From: Anaeroglomus sp964630775
Lineage (GTDB): Bacteria; Planctomycetota; Phycisphaerae; Sedimentisphaerales; Anaerohalosphaeraceae
Assembly (NCBI GenBank): GCA_964630775.1
Contig: CAZVYY010000021.1
Span: forward strand, 1-64,000
Length of the DNA stretch: 64,000 nucleotides
Direction: 5' to 3'
Shown here one piece after another: positions 34,948 through 43,110 of the stretch. Every line of letters starts with the position of its first letter. Positions within the stretch are counted from its first letter, which is position 1. A program made the translations under genes and the position numbers. The notes under the pieces are model-generated. The model did no database searches. It was given only the letters and a program-made list of their open reading frames with translations, and was not told the DNA's origin.

Positions 34948-37194
34948 ATGATGAGAACTAAAACAACGTGTCTGACTCTGGCTTTTTGTCTGACGGCATT
35001 AAGCCTCGTCGCATCGGCGGATGTGACCGATCCGAATGTCATTGCGGCGGTAACCCGATACAACAGCACCCTGGCCAATCCGGTTCTGGTCAAGGGCGGA
35101 CTGGGTGCGGGAGCCAGGATTTTTGTGGACCGCGACACGTTTTTCTACAGTGATGCCGGTATTTTTAAGGGCCTTGATTATATCCAGACGGCCATGGATG
35201 ACAAGACCAATGCCGATGTTCAGTATGAAGTTGGTTTCCTAAAACCCGGAACGTTATACCTGATCATTGACAACCGTGTGGGCGACAATAATGCAGCCGA
35301 CGCCCCGACCCTTGGAAATGGGGTGATGGATTGGGTTAATACGCTGGGCTTTGTGCAAACCCCCTATACCCTCGGTTTCAGTGAACCGGCAACCGTGTAC
35401 TCCCTGCCGGTCGGCACCGATCCCAACAAGATCACACTGGGTGCACAAAATAACACAAGCACTCGGGCCATGTATGCCATAACCGCTGCCCCTGCAGGCT
35501 GGAACCTGCCGCCTCAAATTCTGGGCATTCCTGCAACAGCAACCGTGGCTCTGCCCAATACATCCCTGGCCATCAACGGCTCAGTGGTTGACGACGGCAT
35601 TCCGGGAACCGGCGTCTCGGTCGAATGGACCGTCGTCAGTAAGCCCGATGGAGCAACAATCGATTTTGCTCCCGGCATGACGGTTGCCAATCCAACAGTC
35701 ACGATGTCCGACGCGGGCGTATATTCACTGAAAATGACGGCCTCGGACGGCGGTAAAACATCCGAAAAGATCATTGATGTAACGCTGTCTGTCCCATTAT
35801 TTGCTCTCCAGGCTGTCGGCAATGTCGAAATCGGAAATGACGGCAGTCTGGCGCCGACCACACGTTCCAGCGGAACAGGGCTTGGTGCACGCAATATCGA
35901 CACACGACGTCGTGTCGCTGTCATCAGCTATAACCTCAACAGCGCTCGTGACCCGGAACACCCGGAAGAAGCGTTCGCCAATGCCTTCTTCAGTGTCCGG
36001 ACTCAGACCCGCGGCGGCGTAACAACCGTCTATGGAGTCAAGGAACATCTGGATAATTTCACCGTATCCTCCACGAGCTGGAATACCTGCCCGGGTGTTT
36101 TCAATTCACCGACACCTGCACTGAATTCCCCGGTCACACTGGACCTTCCCGATCTGGTAGGCCCCCTGATGGTGATTGCACCGCCTGCGGTCAATACACG
36201 TGCATCGACGGCACCCAGCCCGGAACTGACCGAATTCCTCAACAGCGATAATGACGGAGTTGTGGTGTTCCTGTTCGTGGGGCTGGCAAACGGGACGGAC
36301 AATAATATCTACTATTCCTCCCGCTCTACCACAGCCGGTTCGGGATATCCCAATCCCTCCGGAACCGGCGAGCTTTTCGGTGTTGTACTGGGCGGAGAAC
36401 GCCGCATCCCAATCAGCGCCACCAAACCCCAGCCGACAAACTTCGGCAATGCTTCGCCTTCGCTGACTCAGCTTTGCTGGACGAATCCTCTGCCCAGTCA
36501 GCCTGAAGGACAGATTACCTGTGATGTGTATTTCGGCTCAGCAGAACCCAACGCTTTGCTGCCGCATTACGGCCTGCAGAAAATCGCCGCACAAACAACC
36601 GGCACCTGTGTCGCTCTGCCCTATGCATTGACTGCATACAAAACATATTACTGGATGGTTGACGTCTATGACAGCAGCCGGACACCCAACCTGACTGAAG
36701 GTATGCTATGGCAATTCAGCACGGATAACGCTGCCCCCATAGTCAATGCCGGAGCAGACCAATACCTCTGGCTCAATAACGCCGGCGATCCGGCCGCCGC
36801 AACGGTCAATCTCGCTGGAACCGTCACCGATGACGGCCTGCCGTCCGGAACCCTGACCCGCCTGTGGACCCAGGCCTCAGGCCCGGCCCAGATTATCGAC
36901 CCCAACGGTGTTATTATCGCAACCCAGGTCACAGCCAATACCAACAATATTTCGCTGGTTCTTCCGGCAGCGGGAACATATCAGTTTGTCCTGACCGCCA
37001 ACGACAGCGCCATTACAAGCTCCGATACAGTTCAGGTTGTTGTGGCGACCACGCCGTGTCTGGCAGCCAAGGCCACGCCCGGCTATGCCCCCATCACAGG
37101 CGACATCGACGGGGACTGCTTCGTGAACCTCAATGACCTGGCGGTTTTTGCCACGCATTGGCTGGAGTGCAACAGCCTGGCGCCCTGTTATTGA
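34948..37194 (+). CDS. Multidomain dockerin-tagged exoprotein with Ig/PKD-type and DNRLRE-like domains
   Basis: The 748-residue protein has a signal peptide (about 1-23). The N-terminal domain (about 25-195) is of unknown type. An Ig/PKD-like domain follows (about 197-285), then a DNRLRE/CBM96-like beta-sandwich (about 290-480), an FN3-like domain (about 490-590) and a second PKD/Ig-like domain (about 595-700). The C-terminus carries one dockerin-like EF-hand (DIDGDCFVNLNDL) followed by WLECNSLAPC. From the DNRLRE-like domain onward it is a paralog of the next gene. No catalytic module is recognised, so I infer a surface or adhesive role, possibly binding polysaccharide. GGAGG is 6 bases before the ATG. 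Confidence 0.85.
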   Translation: MMRTKTTCLTLAFCLTALSLVASADVTDPNVIAAVTRYNSTLANPVLVKGGLGAGARIFVDRDTFFYSDAGIFKGLDYIQTAMDDKTNADVQYEVGFLKPGTLYLIIDNRVGDNNAADAPTLGNGVMDWVNTLGFVQTPYTLGFSEPATVYSLPVGTDPNKITLGAQNNTSTRAMYAITAAPAGWNLPPQILGIPATATVALPNTSLAINGSVVDDGIPGTGVSVEWTVVSKPDGATIDFAPGMTVANPTVTMSDAGVYSLKMTASDGGKTSEKIIDVTLSVPLFALQAVGNVEIGNDGSLAPTTRSSGTGLGARNIDTRRRVAVISYNLNSARDPEHPEEAFANAFFSVRTQTRGGVTTVYGVKEHLDNFTVSSTSWNTCPGVFNSPTPALNSPVTLDLPDLVGPLMVIAPPAVNTRASTAPSPELTEFLNSDNDGVVVFLFVGLANGTDNNIYYSSRSTTAGSGYPNPSGTGELFGVVLGGERRIPISATKPQPTNFGNASPSLTQLCWTNPLPSQPEGQITCDVYFGSAEPNALLPHYGLQKIAAQTTGTCVALPYALTAYKTYYWMVDVYDSSRTPNLTEGMLWQFSTDNAAPIVNAGADQYLWLNNAGDPAAATVNLAGTVTDDGLPSGTLTRLWTQASGPAQIIDPNGVIIATQVTANTNNISLVLPAAGTYQFVLTANDSAITSSDTVQVVVATTPCLAAKATPGYAPITGDIDGDCFVNLNDLAVFATHWLECNSLAPCY

Positions 37195-37253
37195 TGATTC
37201 AGCGGCACAAAATGAGAACCAAAACAATCAATACTAATCTGGAGGATAATCGT

Positions 37254-38687
37254 ATGAAAACGAAGTGGGTTCATTTAACTGTGATTCTATTGCTGACAAC
37301 TGCCGCAATCGTCAATGCCGATTCATTCATCATTCAGGCGTCAGATCACTGCATGGCTTGTAATGACGCACAAACCGGGCCGGACGGGACACGCCGCACC
37401 ACAATTTCCGACGTTCGCAACTATCAGGATGCCAGCACAACCCGTCGGCGCATCGCTTTTTACAGCTATGACATCTCCACTATCAAGCAGCCGGGGAAAA
37501 TATTTATCAACAGCTATCTGACCTTGAATGTCGATAAAGGAACATCGGGCAAGAATCTGTATGTGTATGCGGTCAAAGAAGAGTATGACAATATCGTCCT
37601 CAACGGCAAGACCTGGAATACACTGCCGGGCCTGGTGCGTAATCCTGCCCCTGCACGCGGCTCCGAAATCACGATTGATGTCCTGAATATGACGGAACTG
37701 TCACCGCTGCTGATGTCATTTCCGCGTCCGGCCCTGGATTTATGGGAATCAAGCCCGGTCTCCGCAGTGCTGGATGATGTTCTGAATTCCGATACAGACA
37801 ACAATATTCTGCTCCTGTTTGTCACGTATGACGCCCAGAATTCCGATTTCGAAATATGCTCACCCAGCCACTCGACAAAATTCTCTGCCAATCCGGTACT
37901 TGGAGGAATTCTTCTGCGGGGTGATCTTGAAGTCCCCAGCCGTGCAACGTCTCCGGTTCCGGCCAACCATGCAAACGTTGGGGTCGGCCTGTCGCAACTA
38001 AGCTGGACCAATCCGGAACCCAACGAAGTCGGCGGCATCATCACCTGTGATGTGTATCTGGGAACCAATGAACCCAACCTGGCCAGGCCGGGCTATAATC
38101 TCAACAAGCTCGTCACCGGTACTGCCGCCGAATCGGTCACCATTCCGGCCGGAACTATTCAGCGAAACACCACTTATTACTGGATCGTTGATGTGCACGA
38201 CACCACCCGCGGCCTGACACAAGGATTTGTGTGGACATTCAATACCAATAATAGTCCTCCGCAGGTAACCGTAGGCGGCACGCAGTACCTCTGGCTCAAT
38301 AACGCCGGCGACCCGGCTTCGGCAACCGCCATTTTAAGCGGAAGCGCCACCGATGATGGCTATCCCGCCCCGTTCACGCTGTTGTGGGAGCAGGTCAGCG
38401 GCCCGACCACCGTTACGATTGATCCCAGTAATGCGGCACAAACCACGGTCATTCTGCCGGCAGCGGGCGATTATCAATTCCGTCTGACAGCCGATGATAC
38501 CGACCTGCAGGGAACAGGACTCACCCAGATTTATGTGCGAGCCAATCCCTGCCTCGCAGCCCAGGTCAAACCCGGCTACACCGTCATCCCCGGCGACTTC
38601 AATAACGACTGTGTGGTGGATATGACAGATCTTGCAGACATGGCCAAAAACTGGCTGGAATGCAACAGCCTGGCACCCTGCGAATAA
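37254..38687 (+). CDS. Dockerin-tagged exoprotein, paralog of the preceding gene
   Basis: The protein (477 residues from the ATG at 37254) has a signal peptide (about 1-23). A DNRLRE/CBM96-like domain follows (about 25-210), then an FN3-like domain (about 220-330), a PKD/Ig-like domain beginning with QYLWLNNAGDPA (about 335-430), and a C-terminal EF-hand (DFNNDCVVDMTDL) with WLECNSLAPC. It repeats the last four modules of its upstream neighbour, which points to tandem duplication and module loss or gain. TGGAGG is about 8 bases before this ATG; the longer reading from 37158 would overlap the previous gene and is unlikely. Confidence 0.86.
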   Translation: MKTKWVHLTVILLLTTAAIVNADSFIIQASDHCMACNDAQTGPDGTRRTTISDVRNYQDASTTRRRIAFYSYDISTIKQPGKIFINSYLTLNVDKGTSGKNLYVYAVKEEYDNIVLNGKTWNTLPGLVRNPAPARGSEITIDVLNMTELSPLLMSFPRPALDLWESSPVSAVLDDVLNSDTDNNILLLFVTYDAQNSDFEICSPSHSTKFSANPVLGGILLRGDLEVPSRATSPVPANHANVGVGLSQLSWTNPEPNEVGGIITCDVYLGTNEPNLARPGYNLNKLVTGTAAESVTIPAGTIQRNTTYYWIVDVHDTTRGLTQGFVWTFNTNNSPPQVTVGGTQYLWLNNAGDPASATAILSGSATDDGYPAPFTLLWEQVSGPTTVTIDPSNAAQTTVILPAAGDYQFRLTADDTDLQGTGLTQIYVRANPCLAAQVKPGYTVIPGDFNNDCVVDMTDLADMAKNWLECNSLAPCE

Positions 38688-38723
38688 AGATTGAATAAAT
38701 ACATCAACTCCATATAATTAACT

Positions 38724-38766
38724 CGGCAGCCGAGCGGATACCAGTTTCCCTCGGCTGTCGGTTTTT
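38724..38766 (+). terminator. Rho-independent terminator after cassette 1
   Basis: A stem of 11 bp (CGGCAGCCGAG with CTCGGCTGTCG, one G-T pair) is followed by GTTTTT. It lies 36 bases beyond the second exoprotein and ends 20 bases before the next start codon, so it also sits in the leader of the SemiSWEET-like gene. Confidence 0.85.
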
Positions 38767-38786
38767 ATAATTACAGGAATTGATTA

Positions 38787-39071
38787 ATGAGTATATTTGA
38801 AGCCATTATGCTGCTCTGTTTTGGGGCCGCCTGGCCGTTCAGCATCTATAAATCATGGAAATCGCGGGCGTGTGCCGGAAAAAGTATTATCTTTCTCTAT
38901 ATTGTCCTGTTTGGTTACATCGCCGGCATCGTCCACAAAATTCTGCACAGTCAGGATTGGATTATCGCCCTCTACAGCCTTAACGGCCTGATGGTGCTGT
39001 TGGATATTGTGCTCTACCACCGCAACTGGAAACTATCTCGAATTCCAGTTACCTCAAAATCAGCGACGTAA
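38787..39071 (+). CDS. SemiSWEET/PQ-loop-like small membrane protein
   Basis: The 94-residue protein has three membrane helices (about 3-18, 33-52 and 61-80). Its first helix and loop, WPFSIYKSWKSRACAGKS, match the PQ-loop pattern of SemiSWEET sugar transporters, which work as dimers. AGGA lies about 8 bases before the ATG. Its last 23 bases overlap the 3' end of the convergent coaB gene. The family fit is good, but transport of sugar is inferred only from the fold. Confidence 0.78.
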   Translation: MSIFEAIMLLCFGAAWPFSIYKSWKSRACAGKSIIFLYIVLFGYIAGIVHKILHSQDWIIALYSLNGLMVLLDIVLYHRNWKLSRIPVTSKSAT

Positions 39072-39669
39072 TATGCCGGATAATCGCCCGAGCGGTCTTG
39101 GCTTTATCCCCTGCAATTTCAATCCAGCCACCTTGAAGTGTTTTCAATAAAACGCGAGAGGAATCAGCGCCAATCGCCGCCGGACTATTGGCCACAATCA
39201 TATCGGCATTCTTGGATATCAGCTTGTTTTCAGCATTTCGTTTGAGATTCCGGTCTTCGAGTGCAAAACCGACGACAAATTGCCCTTTTTTATGCCGTCC
39301 GGCCCAGGCAAGGATATCCTCGGTAGGCTTGAGCTTGAGCGTCAGAACTTTCTTTTCCTTTTTCCGTTTCACTTTAGCAGTGTGAACCGGCGTATAATCC
39401 GACACTGCCGCCGCCATAATCAGGCAATCGCAGGTCTTGAAATGCTTTTTGACCGCCTTGAACATATCCCCTGCCGACACCACCAAAACCACCTCCGCCC
39501 CTGTCGGCGGTACCAGGCTCGTCGGAGCCGAAATCAGCGTTACAGAATGCCCCGCCTTCAAAGCCGCCGCCGCCAGCGCATAGCCCATCCGGCCCGAGCT
39601 GGCATTGGTAATATATCGTACCGGGTCCAGATATTCCCGAGTCCCGCCGGCCGTAATCAAAAATCGCAT
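39049..39669 (-). CDS. coaB: Stand-alone phosphopantothenate-cysteine ligase (CoaB domain)
   Basis: CoaB joins 4'-phosphopantothenate with cysteine in coenzyme A synthesis. The protein (about 206 residues) contains the ligase-domain blocks ITAGGTREYLDPVRYITNASSGRMG, MAAAVSDYTP, LKPTEDIL and FALEDRNL. In most bacteria it is fused behind CoaC; here CoaC is a separate gene 2.6 kb away (42301-42867). The start is uncertain between the ATG at 39669 and the one at 39693; neither has a strong ribosome binding site. Confidence 0.9.
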   Translation of the reverse strand: MRFLITAGGTREYLDPVRYITNASSGRMGYALAAAALKAGHSVTLISAPTSLVPPTGAEVVLVVSAGDMFKAVKKHFKTCDCLIMAAAVSDYTPVHTAKVKRKKEKKVLTLKLKPTEDILAWAGRHKKGQFVVGFALEDRNLKRNAENKLISKNADMIVANSPAAIGADSSRVLLKTLQGGWIEIAGDKAKTARAIIRHITSLILR

Positions 39670-39827
39670 TTGTTTACCGTTTTTTATCGTTGTCATCCAA
39701 ACCAAGATAAAATAGAAAGCATTAAAAATACAGGCAAAAAATCCGGAATTTAACTATAATATATGCAACTACCAGCTATGATATGTCCACATAAAGCACC
39801 GGCATCTTTTTTCAGAATTTTTGCATA

Positions 39828-39868
39828 ATCCTGTCCCTGATTTCGTCAACATTATAAACAGACAGGAT
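39828..39868 (+). promoter_or_regulatory. Inverted repeat upstream of the second ECF sigma gene
   Basis: A perfect 8-bp repeat (ATCCTGTC and GACAGGAT) encloses 25 bases and ends just before the ribosome binding site AAAGGA at about 39872. It may form an mRNA hairpin or serve as an operator. Confidence 0.35.
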
Positions 39869-39882
39869 ACGAAAGGACTTTT

Positions 39883-40389
39883 TTGGACGAACGTTCGGAT
39901 CAGATTTTGACAGCCCAGTCCCGGCTGGGAGACAAGGCCGCCTATGAGCAGCTTGTCCTGCGGCACTACCGCCGTGTACTGGGCCTGTGTTATGCGATCC
40001 TGATGAACTTTAATGACGCACAGGACGTCTGTCAGGAGACGTTTCTGCGGGGCTTTGAAAAATTGCGGGATTTACGGGACGATTCGCTCTTTGCAAACTG
40101 GATCCATCAAATCGCCAGACGCATGTGCGTGGATAGCCTTCGCCGGCGTAAAAAAAGTCAGCGTTTTTCGACCTTAAATGAGCAGCCCTGTTCTTCCGCC
40201 GGCGACTACTCGGATTTAACCACAGCCATAACCGGCCTGCCGGACGATTATCGTATTCCACTGGTGATGTATTATCTGGACGGCCATGATGAACGGGCCA
40301 TTGCATCGCACCTGGGAACTTCGCAGTCCACCGTATGCCGCCGAATCCAAACCGCAAAACAATTGTTGTACGAAAGACTTTCGGAGTAA
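39883..40389 (+). CDS. ECF RNA polymerase sigma factor paired with a zinc anti-sigma factor
   Basis: The 168-residue protein has region 2 (about 20-85, with DAQDVCQETFLRGFEKL and FANWIHQIARRMCVD) and region 4 (about 108-160, helix-turn-helix ERAIASHLGTSQSTVCRRIQTAK). The start is TTG with AAAGGA 5-6 bases upstream, since no ATG is available. The next gene starts five bases after its stop codon and encodes the anti-sigma factor. Confidence 0.92.
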   Translation: MDERSDQILTAQSRLGDKAAYEQLVLRHYRRVLGLCYAILMNFNDAQDVCQETFLRGFEKLRDLRDDSLFANWIHQIARRMCVDSLRRRKKSQRFSTLNEQPCSSAGDYSDLTTAITGLPDDYRIPLVMYYLDGHDERAIASHLGTSQSTVCRRIQTAKQLLYERLSE

Positions 40390-40394
40390 CAAAA

Positions 40395-41171
40395 ATGAAT
40401 ATCAATCCATGTCCAGATCATAAAACGGATATTGAAGCGTACTGCTGCGGGCATCTGCCGCCGGCTCAGGCCGCATCACTGCAGGAACACTTGTCAGGAT
40501 GCAGTCCGTGCAGCCGCTACCACGACAAGTTAATTCAGCAGGATAAACAGTTGACTGCATGGGCAGAATCACTGGACAGTCGGATACAGGCCGGACAGAA
40601 CCGCCTGCTGCAGCGATTACGAGAAAAAGAAGTTCATCCCGCTTCGGCAGCACAGCCCTGGCGTTATCGCAGTATCTGGCACGCAGCAGCGGCCGTCATA
40701 CTGATTGCGGCCGGCTTTTTCGCGGCTCATCTGCTTGAGCCTGCTGTCAGCAAAGAACAGCTTTTTGCGGAGTGGTCACAGACAATCCAGCCGCAGATGG
40801 AACAGAAACTGGCCGAAGCCGTCGCCCGGCAGTTACGTCCGGAATTGCTGCAGATGCGAAATGACCTTGCCGACAAGATGACCACGCAGATCAGTGAGTC
40901 CACGGCCCAGTCCGTCGCCTTGTCACAGGCTATGAATGCCAAACTGATTCGCGAATTTGCCGACGCCATCCAGACCGTCCAGAGCCGGGATCGTCAGCTT
41001 GTTTCAGACGCCCTGCTGCGGCTGGAAGAAAAACGCCTGCAGGACAAAAAACAGACTCAAAAAGCCGTCACATCCCTGGCACTGGCCACCGGCGAGGAAA
41101 TCGCGCGCACTCGTCAACGGCTGTTTGAGGCCAGCCCGGTGTTGATGGATGCACCCAATGCAAATCAATAA
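40395..41171 (+). CDS. Zinc-binding anti-sigma factor (membrane protein)
   Basis: The 258-residue protein begins with an anti-sigma zinc-binding domain: HLSGCSPC gives His32-x3-Cys36-x2-Cys39. One membrane helix follows (about 96-114, AAAVILIAAGFFAAHLL). The outer part (about 120-258) is a long coiled coil. ZAS proteins hold an ECF sigma factor inactive until a signal arrives. GGAG lies about 9 bases upstream, at the end of the sigma gene, supporting the ATG at 40395. Confidence 0.88.
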   Translation: MNINPCPDHKTDIEAYCCGHLPPAQAASLQEHLSGCSPCSRYHDKLIQQDKQLTAWAESLDSRIQAGQNRLLQRLREKEVHPASAAQPWRYRSIWHAAAAVILIAAGFFAAHLLEPAVSKEQLFAEWSQTIQPQMEQKLAEAVARQLRPELLQMRNDLADKMTTQISESTAQSVALSQAMNAKLIREFADAIQTVQSRDRQLVSDALLRLEEKRLQDKKQTQKAVTSLALATGEEIARTRQRLFEASPVLMDAPNANQ

Positions 41172-41191
41172 TTTTACTGAAAGGTTCACTT

Positions 41192-42223
41192 ATGACTTCA
41201 TTGATTCGATTCATGACCGTGGTTGTACTGGGTACTGTCACCGGTTTTGCAGTTGCACAGGACGATATGTCTGAACTGGCACAGGATATCGCCGAAGCTC
41301 AGGCCGAAGCCATGGAAGCGGCTCGAGAAGCTCAGCAGGAAGCTCTCGATGCAGCAAGGGAAGCCCGGCAGGCAGCACTGGAGGCTCAGGCCGAATCTCA
41401 GCAGGCCGCCCGGGAGACACAGGGCAATGCTCTTGCAAAACAGGGGCAGGCGATTGGTCTGGCCGCCGGGAAAATGGCCGGCGACATCGTTGGCAGCTTC
41501 CGCGGCAAGATGCCGCATTACATGGGCGGCATGGGCGGCGGCTGGGCTGTCGGTTCCGCCCCGTTTGCCGACAATGTCTCTGTGCTGATTATCCCCGGCC
41601 AGAAAACCTCCTCCGAAACCATCCGGCAGATGCGTGAAGACATGCGGGTCATGTCGCAGATCTGGGACGATACGGTCAATCCGGATGTCCAGCAGGGGTG
41701 GTTTAACATGCGATTTGTCGGCGGTTTGTTCAATACCGACGCCATGACATCGCAGATTTTCATCGGCGATTATGGCGTTATTTTCCTGCAGAATGTGGAT
41801 TATCCCCTGATGCCGACAAATCAGATCGAAGCCCAAGCTCAACCGAAAGACCCTGCTGAGGATGAGGTCTGGCAGAAGACCAAAAAGAAACTCCAGGGAC
41901 AACCCGTTGACGAACCGCTTCAATCCAAACAGGGGGAAGCTTATGACGCAGACAAAGTGGAGGCTTTAAAGGAAAAATGCATCAAGGCCTTTCGTCATGC
42001 GGCCAACATCCGCAATCTTGAATCTCAGCAGTGGGTGGTTTTAGTGATACGCTGCAGTTATAAGGACAATATGACACCGGCCGAAGAAGAAAACGCACAG
42101 ACTTCGACAGATAACGCATCCACGCTGATGCTGCGTGCGGCAAAAAAAGACATTGATGCCTTTGCCAAATATCCGGATAATCTGGAGCAATTCAAGAAAA
42201 CCGTCCAGATTCTGACGTATTAA
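41192..42223 (+). CDS. Secreted coiled-coil protein of the sigma/anti-sigma operon
   Basis: The 343-residue protein has a signal peptide (about 1-22, ending AVAQ). A strongly repeated Ala/Glu/Gln coiled coil follows at about 24-85, with near heptad units such as EAAREAQQEALDAAREARQ. A glycine-rich stretch (GGMGGGW) and a mixed domain without recognised homology make up the rest. AAAGG lies about 9 bases before the ATG. It starts 20 bases after the anti-sigma gene, so it is probably part of the same regulon and may be the envelope sensor or target. Confidence 0.75.
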   Translation: MTSLIRFMTVVVLGTVTGFAVAQDDMSELAQDIAEAQAEAMEAAREAQQEALDAAREARQAALEAQAESQQAARETQGNALAKQGQAIGLAAGKMAGDIVGSFRGKMPHYMGGMGGGWAVGSAPFADNVSVLIIPGQKTSSETIRQMREDMRVMSQIWDDTVNPDVQQGWFNMRFVGGLFNTDAMTSQIFIGDYGVIFLQNVDYPLMPTNQIEAQAQPKDPAEDEVWQKTKKKLQGQPVDEPLQSKQGEAYDADKVEALKEKCIKAFRHAANIRNLESQQWVVLVIRCSYKDNMTPAEEENAQTSTDNASTLMLRAAKKDIDAFAKYPDNLEQFKKTVQILTY

Positions 42224-42248
42224 ACACACACTTGCTGCAAATACAACA

Positions 42249-42283
42249 GGGCGTTCTTTCTGGATGCATACAAAAGAACGCCC
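42249..42283. terminator. Bidirectional terminator between the sigma operon and coaC
   Basis: A perfect 11-bp stem (GGGCGTTCTTT with AAAGAACGCCC) has a 13-base loop. It lies between the convergent genes ending at 42223 and 42301, though T-runs on either side are short. Confidence 0.7.
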
Positions 42284-42300
42284 TGATCGTTTACAGCAGC

Positions 42301-42867
42301 TTAGAGCGAACGGACAGCCGCCAGAATCTCAGCCGTTTCCGCCATGCGTCCGGCCCCTACCTCCCCGCAGGCCAGCCGGCCCTCAGCGGGACCGACAAAC
42401 CGGACGTTTAAATCTTTCTTTAAAATTTCAACATTTCTCTGCACCATCGGATTATTCCACATCCGCGTATTCATCGCCGGGGCAAATAGAGTCGGCTTCT
42501 GCCAGCAGGCACACAGCGTCGTACTGAGCAGATCATCGCAGATTCCCGCGGCTGTCTTGGCGATGATATTGGCCGTGGCCGGTGCCACCACAACAATCTC
42601 CGCCGCAGTCGCCAGGTCGATATGACCAATCTTAAACTCGTCCGGCGCCGACCACAGGCTCGTATAAACGGCATTGCCTGTCAGGGCCTCAAAGGTCTTG
42701 GGGCAAATCAGTTCGCAGGCCGCCGCCGTCATAATCGTATAGACGCAATAGCCCCCGCCGGTCAGCTTGCTGGCCAGATCCGCGGCCTTATAAGCCGCTA
42801 CCCCGCCGCTGACACCCAGCAGTACCGTTCGCCTGCCCTGCGATGGATTGCCGTCCTGAACCATCAC
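42301..42867 (-). CDS. coaC: Phosphopantothenoylcysteine decarboxylase (CoaC)
   Basis: CoaC is a flavin enzyme that decarboxylates phosphopantothenoylcysteine in coenzyme A synthesis. The 188-residue protein has the HFCD blocks LGVSGGVAAYKAADL, the catalytic histidine in FKIGHIDLA, VVVAPATANIIAKTAAG, and the PAMNTRMW motif with substrate-binding Asn. It lacks the CoaB half. The start is GTG (or ATG one codon later) directly after the rpoZ stop codon. The order gmk-rpoZ-coaC is the usual bacterial order. Confidence 0.93.
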   Translation of the reverse strand: MMVQDGNPSQGRRTVLLGVSGGVAAYKAADLASKLTGGGYCVYTIMTAAACELICPKTFEALTGNAVYTSLWSAPDEFKIGHIDLATAAEIVVVAPATANIIAKTAAGICDDLLSTTLCACWQKPTLFAPAMNTRMWNNPMVQRNVEILKKDLNVRFVGPAEGRLACGEVGAGRMAETAEILAAVRSL

Positions 42868-43098
42868 TTACAGCGTAAATTTCTTTTCCGGTTTGGCCGG
42901 ACCGCCCAGGTCCAGAGCAATCTTGCCCTGGCGAATCTCTTCGACCACGATTTCAACCGCCGTCATGCCTTCGGTGTTTTCGACCAGAGGACGGCTGCCT
43001 TCCATCATCTCCAGCATTCGCTTTTGAATCAGCGACGACAACTTAAACCGACCGCCAACCTTACTCAATACTTCGCCGTCTTTCAGTGCTTCAATCAT
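42868..43098 (-). CDS. rpoZ: RNA polymerase omega subunit
   Basis: The 76-residue protein matches omega: short length, the KVGGRFKLSSLIQKRMLEM core (usually N/G-RF-L-V-x-x-A-x-R), and the segment TAVEIVVEEIRQGKI that resembles the conserved K-P-x-x-A-x-E-I end. It stabilises the beta' subunit. AGGAGA lies about 6 bases before the ATG. Position between gmk and coaC is the standard one. Confidence 0.85.
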   Translation of the reverse strand: MIEALKDGEVLSKVGGRFKLSSLIQKRMLEMMEGSRPLVENTEGMTAVEIVVEEIRQGKIALDLGGPAKPEKKFTL

Positions 43099-43110
43099 TA
43101 TCTTCTCCTG

